DNA of 64,000 nt from Nocardioides sp. zg-1228 (GTDB lineage: Bacteria > Actinomycetota > Actinomycetes > Propionibacteriales > Nocardioidaceae): contig NZ_CP070961.1 of NCBI RefSeq assembly GCF_017086465.1, positions 2,108,001 through 2,172,000 of the forward strand. Direction: 5' to 3'. Under the pieces are notes generated by a model. The model was not told the DNA's origin, ran no database searches, and saw only the letters and a list, made by a program, of their open reading frames with translations. This document shows, in pieces, positions 12,584 through 32,917 of the stretch. Made by a program: the position numbers and the translations under genes. Each line of letters begins with the position of its first letter. Position 1 is the first letter of the stretch.

Positions 12584-13603
12584 CTACTCGGCGCCGAGTC
12601 GCCGGACGGGTCCGGGCGGCGTCGTGTCGGTGACGTCGGCGGGGCTCCCGCTGTCGTCGAGGTGACGCCAGCACGCGGTGGCAGCGACGCGCCACCAGTC
12701 GGCGTCCGACCCCTCGCCCGACACGCTCAGTCGGCCCCTGTCGACCCGGGCCATCCAGCCGCCGAGCTCCGCGGCGCGCTCGCTCACCGCGGGGGCCGGA
12801 TGGGTCTCGAACAGCCCGTCCATCGTCGGTGAGATGTAGGTCGGGCGGAGCCGGGGCGGAGCCGCTGCCAGCTCGTCGAGCCACGTCACCCCGGTCAGCA
12901 CGAGCAGCGAGGGCGCGTCGATCGCGTGGGCGCCCTCGATGTCGGTGTCGAGGCGGTCGCCGACCATCAGGGGCCGGTCGCCACCCACGCGCAGCACGGT
13001 CTCCTCCATGAGCGGCTTCTCGGGCTTGCCCGCCACCACGGCGTCGACGCCGGCGAATCCGGTGATCGTGCGCACGAGCACGCCGTGACCGGGCGCGAGT
13101 CCGTAGGGGGTGGGGATCGTCAGGTCGGCGTTGCTGGCCACGTAGGGCAGCCCGCCGCGCACCAGGGTGGCCGCACGCATGATCTCGCGCCACCGCACGT
13201 CGGGTCCGTAGCCGCTCACCACGGCCACCGCGCCCTCCGGGTCGTCGACCGGCACCAGACCCGCCTCCAGCAGTGCGACCCGGAGACCCTCGCCGCCCAG
13301 GAGCAGCACGCGGGCGCCCGCGCCGTGCTCCTCGACGAGCAGCCGGGCCGCGGCCTGTGCCGACGTGACCACGTCCGACGGATGGGCGTCCACCCCGACC
13401 CCGACGAGCTTGTCGACCACCTGCTCAGGCGTGCGTGAGGCGTTGTTGGTCACGAACGCCACGTGGCGCCCGTCCTGGCGCACCTTGTCGATGGCCTCCG
13501 CGACTCCCGCGATGGCCTCGGTGCCCACGTAGACCACCCCGTCGAGGTCGAACATGACCAGGTCGTGCGCCTCCACGAGCGGCGTCGTCGACTCCTCGAG
13601 CAT
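12584..13603 (-). CDS. HAD-superfamily hydrolase (NagD/glycerol-phosphate phosphatase-like)
   Basis: 339 residues. The HAD motif I DLDGVVY has nucleophile Asp19 and acid Asp21. The type IIA cap is typical (FVTNNASRT, then YVASNADLTIPT), and motif III/IV is GKPEKPLM...MVGDRLDTDIEGA (given in pieces). It is homologous in position and type to Rv1692, a glycerol 3-phosphate phosphatase used in lipid polar-head recycling; this substrate is an inference. About 60 extra C-terminal residues follow the fold (WWRVAATACWRHL). ATG 13603 has a good Shine-Dalgarno AAAGGGG. First gene of the long minus-strand operon. Confidence 0.9.
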   Translation of the reverse strand: MLEESTTPLVEAHDLVMFDLDGVVYVGTEAIAGVAEAIDKVRQDGRHVAFVTNNASRTPEQVVDKLVGVGVDAHPSDVVTSAQAAARLLVEEHGAGARVLLLGGEGLRVALLEAGLVPVDDPEGAVAVVSGYGPDVRWREIMRAATLVRGGLPYVASNADLTIPTPYGLAPGHGVLVRTITGFAGVDAVVAGKPEKPLMEETVLRVGGDRPLMVGDRLDTDIEGAHAIDAPSLLVLTGVTWLDELAAAPPRLRPTYISPTMDGLFETHPAPAVSERAAELGGWMARVDRGRLSVSGEGSDADWWRVAATACWRHLDDSGSPADVTDTTPPGPVRRLGAE

Positions 13604-13651
13604 GGTCCACCCCTTTCCGGATTGTGACGAGCGTCCCCCTACGATGCTCCG

Positions 13652-14770
13652 ATGGACTCCGCCACCGTCGTGCCTCCGTACGTGGCGAAGCCCCTCGAGC
13701 TGCTCCCGTTCCGGGCGGTGATGCTGGCACCGGCGCGCGTGGGTGACCCCGCCTCCGCGCGAGCACTGGCGCGACCCTATCGCGACGTCGCGGGGCGGCT
13801 GACGCAGTGGATGGCCCGTGGTGACGCGAGCGCCGACACCGAGCCCGCGCTCTACCTCCACGAGTACACCTCCGGCGGCCTCACCGTGCGAGGACTGGTC
13901 GGTGCCCTTCGCGTCTCGCGCCGCGCGGAGACGCTCGAGGAGCGGGTGGTGTGGCCGCACGAGGCGATCCACCCCGAGCAGGCCGGCGAGCTGGCCGACC
14001 GCATGCTGCAGATGGACCTCAACCCCGCCCCCATCCTTCTCGTGCACCACGGCCGCCGCGAGCTCCGCGAGCTGGTCGCCGAGCTCACGCTCGCCGAGCC
14101 TGACTGGCGCTACCTCGACCGCACCGGACAGCGACAGCGGCTCTGGGCCGTGCGCGACGACGCGACCGTCGCGCGGATCGGGAGCCTCATCGCCGACAGC
14201 CGATGCCTCCTCGCCGACGGCCACCACCGCTACGCGGCCTACCTCCGACTGCAGGAGCAGCACCCGGGCACGCCCTGGGACTCCGGACTCGCGATGCTGG
14301 TCGACCAGGCCGACACTCCCCTCTTCCTCGGCGCCATCCACCGCACGCTGCCCGGCGTCGGGCTCGACGCGCTGCTCGACGGGGCTCGCCGGGCGGGAGC
14401 CGCGGTGACGCAGCAGGCCCGCCCCCGGGCGCTCGGGGCCCTCGACAGCACTCACATGGTGCTCACCGACGGGGACGCCTGGTACGCCGTGGCGCCGGAC
14501 GGGCTCGAGCGCGAGGCCGCGGTGTCCTGGCTCCACGACCACGTGCTGCCCCGGCTGCCCCGACCGCCGCGCCGCATCCACCACCACCACACGGTCGACG
14601 AGGCGCTGGCCGCGACGTCGGCCGCGGCGCCCGGCGTGCTGCTGCCGAGCCCGGACTTCGAGCAGGTGCAGGCCCTCGTCGAGTCGGGCGGGCTCCTGCC
14701 CGAGAAGGCGACGTCGTTCCAGCCCAAGCCGAGCCTCGGTGTGATCATGCGGCCGGTGCTCGACGGATGA
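13652..14770 (+). CDS. DUF1015 family protein
   Basis: 372 residues of the DUF1015 family, recognisable by LPFRAVML near the start, the central ADGHHRYAAY motif (around residue 190), and the tyrosine- and histidine-rich strands after it. Biochemical function is unknown; homologues often neighbour serA or HAD genes. The start ATG at 13652 is backed by a -10 box TACGAT (13640-13645) 6 nt upstream, suggesting a leaderless mRNA. It is divergent from the HAD gene; its last 26 bases overlap the end of the SSB-like gene on the other strand. Confidence 0.85.
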   Translation: MDSATVVPPYVAKPLELLPFRAVMLAPARVGDPASARALARPYRDVAGRLTQWMARGDASADTEPALYLHEYTSGGLTVRGLVGALRVSRRAETLEERVVWPHEAIHPEQAGELADRMLQMDLNPAPILLVHHGRRELRELVAELTLAEPDWRYLDRTGQRQRLWAVRDDATVARIGSLIADSRCLLADGHHRYAAYLRLQEQHPGTPWDSGLAMLVDQADTPLFLGAIHRTLPGVGLDALLDGARRAGAAVTQQARPRALGALDSTHMVLTDGDAWYAVAPDGLEREAAVSWLHDHVLPRLPRPPRRIHHHHTVDEALAATSAAAPGVLLPSPDFEQVQALVESGGLLPEKATSFQPKPSLGVIMRPVLDG

Positions 14771-15146
14771 TCCGTCCCGACGACGCCTCGACCTCCACCC
14801 GCGAGCGCGTCGCGCCGCCGGCCTGGTAGAACCGGCACCGCACGGCGCCCACCACCTCGACGACGTCACCCGGGCGCCAACCCACGACGCGGCGTCGCAG
14901 CACCGCGGTCCACGCCGTGCAGGGAATCGAGTCGACCCGCTGCCCCGACGCGGAGCCGCTCACCCTCCCCGTCGCCGGCGGGCGCTCCACCGACACCCGG
15001 AAGGTCACCAGGCTGTCGCCGCTGGGCAGCTCGACCGTCATCGGGACGCTGCTGAGCCGCCCCGTCAGTCGTACCTCGTTGATCGCCTCGTCCGAACCGG
15101 CAGGCGTGCTCCGGGCCGCGGCCTTCGTCTGTCCTGTGCTCACCAT
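14745..15146 (-). CDS. Single-stranded DNA-binding (OB-fold) protein, SSB-like paralogue
   Basis: 133 residues with one OB-fold: NEVRLTGRLSSVP, VTFRVSVERP, then the core strand SIPCTAWTAVLRRRVVGWRPGD and VVEVVGAVRCRFYQ. It lacks the acidic Gly-rich C-terminal tail (DDDIPF) of housekeeping SSB, so it is a secondary SSB, perhaps for DNA uptake or repair, or one used with the rRNA-linked neighbour genes; the role is unknown. The start ATG at 15146 has a strong GGAGG 5 nt upstream. It converges with and overlaps DUF1015 by 26 bases. Confidence 0.75.
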   Translation of the reverse strand: MVSTGQTKAAARSTPAGSDEAINEVRLTGRLSSVPMTVELPSGDSLVTFRVSVERPPATGRVSGSASGQRVDSIPCTAWTAVLRRRVVGWRPGDVVEVVGAVRCRFYQAGGATRSRVEVEASSGRIIRRAPAA

Positions 15147-15300
15147 GCACCTCCTGCCTCCGACTCTGACGGGGAGGACGGACAACAGCGGACCCGTGGT
15201 CACAACGGCTGTGGACGACACCGTTCTCGGGCCGCCTGTGGACGGTGAGCGGCCAGGCAGCACGCGCCGAGTGCGCTCCGGACGATGCTATGAAATGCAG

Positions 15301-15330
15301 AAGTGGGGCCACCCGAAGGTGACCCCACTT
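15301..15330 (-). terminator. rRNA operon terminator hairpin
   Basis: An 8-bp stem AAGTGGGG/CCCCACTT extended by CACC/GGTG around a CGAA tetraloop, 12 bases beyond the 5S gene. On the minus strand it is followed by a modest T-rich stretch (TTCTGCATTT). Confidence 0.75.
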
Positions 15331-15341
15331 CCACAACGTAT

Positions 15342-15458
15342 GTCCGGCGGCGTCCTACTCTCCCACAACCTCTCGGTTGCAGTACCATCGGCGCTGAAAG
15401 GCTTAACTTCCGGGTTCGGTATGGGACCGGGTGTTTCCCGTTTCGCTATGGCCGCCGT
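15342..15458 (-). rRNA. rrf: 5S ribosomal RNA
   Basis: About 117 bases. Reading the minus strand, it starts at the TTACGGCGGCCATAGCG-type 5' end, has the internal GGGAAACACCCGGTCCC and the AAGCCTTTCAGCGCC regions, and ends GTAGGACGCCGCCGG, pairing with the 5' end. Ends are estimated to within a few bases. Confidence 0.93.
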
Positions 15459-15542
15459 AACTCTTTCAACTCAATCAAACCCTGCTGGGTTTGTTGGTTG
15501 GGAACTGCTTAGTGGACGCGAACATGTGTGTTCGTCTTTTGC

Positions 15543-15565
15543 GCGTGTGTGGTCTTGTACGGTGT

Positions 15566-15575
<10 letters not shown>
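15543..15575 (-). other. 23S processing stem, 3' arm (pairs with 18700-18731)
   Basis: This stretch and 18700-18731 flank the 23S gene and are largely complementary: GCGTGTGT and GACAAGC blocks match at the two ends of the arms, with a few mismatches between. Such long stems are where RNase III cuts 23S precursors. Confidence 0.6.
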
Positions 15576-20742
<5,167 letters not shown>

Positions 20743-21151
20743 AAACACGCACCCACACCCACCACCAAAAAGCAGCAGACACAAGCACGACAATCAATAA
20801 GAGCCACATCCATGACAAAAAACGAAACTGACATGTTGTCAGAATCATCGTCAAAGAAACCGCGACACCATCCACCAACCCACACCCAAAGGCACAAGCC
20901 AGAACATGACGTCAACGGGGCAAAACAAACTAATTCGTCGACTAATCAAACACACTGTTGAGTTCTCAAGTATCAGACGCACCCGTTCCGCGCCGGCTGG
21001 GCCGGTCTGGTCGCGGGGCAACCTGCACAAACTTACCGGGCTCTTGGCTCACCGTCAAACTCGTGAGCTTCGTGCTTCGGTGGTCGCAGCTGGTCTCCGC
21101 CTCATCTGGCCTTCTGGCCAGGAAGCGGCGCCGCTTGCGGCGACAGGTGAA
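20743..21151 (-). promoter_or_regulatory. rRNA leader with boxA-like antitermination site
   Basis: Untranslated leader between the promoter and 16S. On the minus strand it carries CTTGAGAACTCAACAGTGTG (20970-20951), the conserved boxA-containing element of actinobacterial rRNA leaders that loads the Nus antitermination complex. The portion near 16S is AC-rich on the plus strand, like the spacer, and should pair with the spacer to make the 16S processing stem. No gene is seen here. Confidence 0.7.
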
Positions 21152-21180
21152 ACATTAGACCGTCCTCGCCGAGCATGCAA
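21152..21180 (-). promoter_or_regulatory. rRNA operon promoter (sigma-A type)
   Basis: On the minus strand TTGCAT (21180-21175), a 17-bp spacer and TAATGT (21157-21152) make a good housekeeping promoter about 410 bases upstream of 16S. Additional promoters further upstream inside the glycosylase gene cannot be excluded. Confidence 0.55.
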
Positions 21181-21212
21181 AACCGGGGGTGCCCTCTACG
21201 CATCACCGCAGG

Positions 21213-25218
<4,006 letters not shown>

Positions 25219-25222
<4 letters not shown>

Positions 25223-26141
25223 GACGAACGCTCGAGCAGCCAGGCGAGCACCGCCTTCTGGGCATGGCGGCGGTTCTCCGCCTCGTCCCAGACCACCGAC
25301 TGCGGCCCCTCGATGACCTCCTCGGAGATCTCCTTGCCCCGGTAGGCGGGCAGGCAGTGCATGACGATGGCGTCGGCGGCCGCGTGGGAGAGCAGGTCGT
25401 CGGTGACGCCGTAGGGCGGGAAGACCCGCAGCCGCTCCTGCGCCTCCTCCTCCCGGCCCATGCTGACCCACGAGTCGGTGACGACGACGTCGACGCCGGA
25501 GACCGCCTCGACCGGATCGGCGGTGAGCTCGACCGATCCGCCGGTGTCCTGGGCGATGTCGCGCGCCTTGGCGACCACGTGGGCGTCGGGGGTGAAGCCC
25601 TCGGGGGCGCCGACGACGACGTCCATGCCCGCGGACGCGCCGGCGAGCACCCAGGAGTTGCCCATGTTGCAGGCGCCGTCGCCGACGAACGCGACGCGGA
25701 GCCCGGACAGCCGGCCCTTCTGCTCCCGCACGGTCTGGAGGTCCGCGAGGAGCTGGCAGGGGTGGAACTCGTCGGTGAGGGCGTTGAGGACGGGGACGCC
25801 GGAGTAGGCCGCCATCGTCACCACGTCGCCCTGGTGGGCGGTGCGCCACACGATCGCGGCGGCCTGGCGCCCCAGGATGCGGGCGACGTCCTCGACGCCC
25901 TCGCGCGATCCCATCGCGGCCAGGCCGCCGTCGACGGTCATCGGGTTGCCGCCGAGCTCGGCGATGCCGGCGGCGAAGGAGACCTGCGTGCGCAGGGTGG
26001 GACGGTCGAAGACGAGCGCGACGGTGCGCGGGCCGGCCAGCGGCTTGTGGTCGAAGGGTGCGGCCTTCATCCGATCGGCGAGGTCGAGGACCTCGACGAG
26101 CTCCGACGGCGAGAGGTCGTCGTCGCGGAGGAGGTGACGGG

Positions 26142-26145
<4 letters not shown>
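25219..26145 (-). CDS. argF: Ornithine carbamoyltransferase, with altered carbamoyl-phosphate motif
   Basis: 308 residues; makes citrulline from ornithine and carbamoyl phosphate. The [14 protein letters not shown] and [10 protein letters not shown] (Cys-Leu-Pro) motifs for carbamoyl phosphate and ornithine are intact, as is DSWVSMG. The N-terminal motif that is STRTR in most homologues reads TLRTQ at about residues 50-54 ([10 protein letters not shown]); the central Arg is kept and the last Arg is Gln. Its place between argD and argR supports a true OTCase. ATG 26145, overlaps argD by ATGA. Confidence 0.92.
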
Positions 26146-27331
<1,186 letters not shown>

Positions 27332-27335
<4 letters not shown>

Positions 27336-28281
27336 GTCTGCTCCTCGGTGGGGTAGGGCTTGCGCATCCGGGTGGCGGCGCCGGGCAGCACCTGGGTGCC
27401 GACGCCCTCGTCGGTGAAGATCTCGAGCAGCACGGCGTGCGGCTCGCGACCGTCGACGACCGTCGCGCGTGGCACTCCCCCGGTTACCGCCTCGTAGCAG
27501 GCGCGCATCTTGGGGACCATGCCGGCGTCGAGCGTCGGCAGGAGCTCGCCCAGCGCCTCCGGGCCGATCTCCTGGATCAGGTCGTCGGAGTTGCCGTAGT
27601 CGCGGTAGAGGCCCTCGACGTCGGTCAGCACGAGCAGCTTCTCCGCGCCCAGGGCCACCGCGAGCGCCGCGGCGGCGGTGTCGGCGTTGACGTTGTGGAC
27701 GCGGCCCTCGACGTCGGGCGCGACCGAGCTGACGACCGGGACGCGGCCCGCCTCGATGAGGTCGAGCACCGCCTCGGGCCGCACCTCTGCCACCTCGCCG
27801 ACGAGTCCGAGGTCGACCTCCTCGCCGTCGACGATGGTGCTGGCGGGCTCGGCCCGGAACAGTCCGGCATCCTCGCCGGAGAGGCCGACCGCCAGGGCGC
27901 CGTGCTGGTTGATGAGCCCGACGAGCTCGCGCTGCACCTGGCCGACGAGCACCATCCGGACGACGTCCATCGCCTCGGGGGTGGTGACCCGCAGCCCGCC
28001 GCGGAACTCCGACTCGATGCCGAGGCGGTCGAGCATGCGGGAGATCTGCGGGCCGCCGCCGTGCACGACGACCGGCTTGAAGCCGGCGAAGCGGAGGAAG
28101 GCGATGTCCTCGGCGAAGGCGACCTTGAGCGACTCGTCGGTCATCGCGTTGCCGCCGTACTTCACCACGATCGTGCGCCCGTGGTAGCGCTTGAGCCACG
28201 GCAGCGCCGCGGCGAGGGTACGGGCCTTCGCCGGGTCGGGCCGGCGGGGGCTCTGGACGGTCTCGGTCGTCGGTGCGTCGC

Positions 28282-28285
<4 letters not shown>
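27332..28285 (-). CDS. argB: Acetylglutamate kinase
   Basis: 317 residues; phosphorylates N-acetylglutamate, the usual feedback-regulated step in cyclic-pathway bacteria. It has the amino-acid kinase fold with [35 protein letters not shown] and the C-terminal [11 protein letters not shown]. The N-terminal helix region ([14 protein letters not shown]) is the one that mediates arginine-sensitive hexamers. ATG at 28285 overlaps argJ. Confidence 0.96.
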
Positions 28286-30490
<2,205 letters not shown>

Positions 30491-30555
30491 GTTGCTGGGG
30501 GTCCGTACCGGAAACCGTGAGCGCCGCCCCGGCCGCTTCCCCTAGCGTGGCGGGG

Positions 30556-31359
30556 ATGACCCGTCTGGCGCCAGAGACCTACCTCGACCACCTCCGCTCG
30601 GAGTCCGCCCGCTTCCGCGAGGTGCTCGCCGCGCGCGAGCCGTCGGCACGGGTGCCGGCCTGCCCCGACTGGGACGCCGCCGACCTGCTGTGGCACCTGG
30701 CCACGGTCCAGCACCGGTGGGCCGAGGTGGTGCGCGCCCGCCCTGCGCGGCCCGAGGAGGTCGACCCGCCCCGCCCCGAGTCGTACGACGACCTGCTCGA
30801 GGTCTTCGACGAGTGGTCACGCGACCTGGCGGACGCGCTGGCGGCCGCGGACCCGTCGGAGGAGGCCTGGAACTGGTCGAGCGACCACACGGTCGGCTTC
30901 ATCCTGCGCCGCCAGGCGCACGAGGCGCTGGTGCACCGCGTCGACGCCGAGCAGGCGGCCGGCGTGGCGAGCGAGCTCGACCCGGTGCTCGCCGCCGACG
31001 GCGTCCACGAGTGCCTCGACGTGATGTACGGCGGGATGCCGACATGGGGATCGTGGGAGCCCGGCGAGGGACTGGTGCGGGTGGACGTGACCGACACCGG
31101 CGACTCGTTCTGGCTGCGGTTCGGGACCTTCGCGGGGACCGATCCCGACAGCGGGACGTCCTACGCCGACGAGGAGGACTTCCACGTCGTGCCCGCCCCC
31201 GAGGGCGCCGAGGTCGAGCCGGACCTGGTCGTCGACGGTCCGGCCGCACCGCTCGACCTGTGGCTGTGGAACCGCGGCGGGAGCGAGGAGCTCTCGACCG
31301 CCGGTGACCGCGGTGTGCTCGGGCGGTTCAGCACCATCGTGGCGTCGCCGATCAACTGA
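30556..31359 (+). CDS. Maleylpyruvate isomerase-family (DinB-fold, mycothiol-dependent type) protein
   Basis: 267 residues of the actinobacterial family with an N-terminal metal-binding four-helix bundle: VPACPDWDAADLLWHLATVQ and HEALVHRVDAEQAA give the typical three His ligands (about residues 48, 120 and 124). A C-terminal sterol-carrier-like domain includes the LDLWLWNR segment. Most members are of unknown substrate and act with mycothiol. ATG at 30556 is supported by TAGCGT (30543-30548) 7 nt upstream. It is divergent from argC, so the two genes share the 97-base promoter region. Confidence 0.8.
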   Translation: MTRLAPETYLDHLRSESARFREVLAAREPSARVPACPDWDAADLLWHLATVQHRWAEVVRARPARPEEVDPPRPESYDDLLEVFDEWSRDLADALAAADPSEEAWNWSSDHTVGFILRRQAHEALVHRVDAEQAAGVASELDPVLAADGVHECLDVMYGGMPTWGSWEPGEGLVRVDVTDTGDSFWLRFGTFAGTDPDSGTSYADEEDFHVVPAPEGAEVEPDLVVDGPAAPLDLWLWNRGGSEELSTAGDRGVLGRFSTIVASPIN

Positions 31360-31438
31360 ACGCGCCCGGCCACAACCAATCGGGAGTCGGCTGCGTCTTC
31401 CTCGTCGCCCTCATCAGACACCACGGAAAGACCACTCC

Positions 31439-32851
31439 ATGCGCAGAGCACTCAAGACCGCCGTCGCGGCCCTCACCACCGCCCTCGCCGGCGTCGCGCC
31501 GGTCACGACCGGCCCCCCGGCGCACGGTGCGCCGACGATCACCTGCCAGGGCAGGCCGGCAACGGTCGTGGGGAGCACCGGGACGGAGGGCGACGACGTC
31601 ATGGTGGTCGTCCCGCAGCCGGGCGTGACAGCGCAGGGGCTCGGAGGCAACGACACGATCTGCATCGTCGCCGCTCCCGAGGGTGGGATGCGCAACGTGA
31701 CCGTGGATGCGGGCGCGGGCGACGACACCGTCGTCAACGAGAGCACCGACGTCGAGGACGTCTGGTACACCATCGTCCTCGGCACGGGCGCCGACTCCTA
31801 CGTCGGACTCGACGCCGTCATCCCGTCGAACCCGCAGGCGTCCCCGTTCCACGAGACCGTCTACGCCGGCGTCCGGGAGACGGGAAGCGTCGAGGGCTCG
31901 CTCGACGTGGAGGTCGACGTGATCGACACCCGCGGCGGAGACGACGTCGTCCACTCCGGCACCACGACGCCCGGTGCGACGAACAACGACACGGTGCTCA
32001 CCGGCACCGGTGACGACAGCGTCGAGTGGGCCGGGGAGCAGGGAGGCGCCGGCACCCTCGACCTCGGTCCGGGCGACAACACCCTGTCGCTGCACCCCGG
32101 CTGGCAGGGCGCCTCGACGACGGTCTCGGGCCCCGCCCGCGCCGCGGTCGTCGACGGCCGGACCGTGCTGCGCTGGGCGGGGTCGATCGCCCACTACGAG
32201 GTCGGGGTCCACACGAGGGACCAGAGCTTCACCGGCACCGACGCCGCCGAGACGTTGGTGCTCGCGTCCCGGACGACCGGCGGACGACGCGTGATCTCGA
32301 TGGGCGGAGGAGACGACCACCTCGCGCTCCACTCGATGGGAAGCGGGAGGGTGACGGGCGGTACCGGTCGCGACAGCTACTCCGGCAACGCCTGCTCGAT
32401 CGCCACCGTCCGGGTCGGCGGCACCTTCTCGTGCGTCCCGGTGGGTGACGGGGCAGTGCGGCACTCCTTCGGCTTCGACGACTTCGAGGACCTCCTGCTC
32501 AAGGGTGGTGACGTGAGGGTCGTGGGCAGCGCCGCCGACGAGAAGGTCAAGGTCATGGCGAGCCAGCGGATCCGCGTCCGCGGTCGCGGGGGCGACGACG
32601 TCCTCAACGCCACCGCCTCGGGCACCCTGCGAGGCGAGCACCCCGTCGTCCTGGCGGGCGGGCCCGGCACAGACCGTCTCGTCGGGTCGCAGGCGCGCGA
32701 CCGGCTGCTCGGCGGCCCCGGGAACGACAGGCTCTTCGGCGGTGGGCGCGGCGACGAGATCATCGGCGGTCCGGGCCGGGACAAGGCGTTCGGGCAGCAG
32801 GGTCGGGACCGCTGCTCGGCCGAGGTACGGCGTACCTGCGAGAGCCGCTGA
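31439..32851 (+). CDS. Secreted RTX-like calcium-binding repeat protein
   Basis: 470 residues. A Sec signal peptide (MRRALKTAVAALTTALAG to the PAHGAP cleavage region, about 30 residues) is followed by beta-rich segments with scattered GGxGxD-like motifs (GLGGNDTIC, DAGAGDDTVV, GTGDDSVEW, GGGDDHLAL). The C-terminal end has real RTX nonapeptides (LLGGPGNDRLFGGGRGDE, IIGGPGRDKAF) and a Cys-containing tail. No enzymatic domain is seen. Likely a secreted or wall-associated Ca2+-binding protein folded outside the cell; its role is unknown. No leaderless -10 is seen; the weak Shine-Dalgarno GGAAAG is 11 nt upstream. Confidence 0.75.
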   Translation: MRRALKTAVAALTTALAGVAPVTTGPPAHGAPTITCQGRPATVVGSTGTEGDDVMVVVPQPGVTAQGLGGNDTICIVAAPEGGMRNVTVDAGAGDDTVVNESTDVEDVWYTIVLGTGADSYVGLDAVIPSNPQASPFHETVYAGVRETGSVEGSLDVEVDVIDTRGGDDVVHSGTTTPGATNNDTVLTGTGDDSVEWAGEQGGAGTLDLGPGDNTLSLHPGWQGASTTVSGPARAAVVDGRTVLRWAGSIAHYEVGVHTRDQSFTGTDAAETLVLASRTTGGRRVISMGGGDDHLALHSMGSGRVTGGTGRDSYSGNACSIATVRVGGTFSCVPVGDGAVRHSFGFDDFEDLLLKGGDVRVVGSAADEKVKVMASQRIRVRGRGGDDVLNATASGTLRGEHPVVLAGGPGTDRLVGSQARDRLLGGPGNDRLFGGGRGDEIIGGPGRDKAFGQQGRDRCSAEVRRTCESR

Positions 32852-32855
32852 TCGT

Positions 32856-32900
32856 GCGCACTGGGCCTTGAGTCTCCTGGAGACTCAAGGCCCACTGTGC
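32856..32900. terminator. Strong bidirectional terminator
   Basis: GGGCCTTGAGTCTCC (32863-32877) and its exact complement (32879-32893) form a 15-bp perfect inverted repeat, extended by CAC/GTG outside. It lies between the RTX gene (plus) and pheT (minus) and serves both. Confidence 0.85.
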
Positions 32901-32917
32901 GTGTCGACGAGCGCGGA

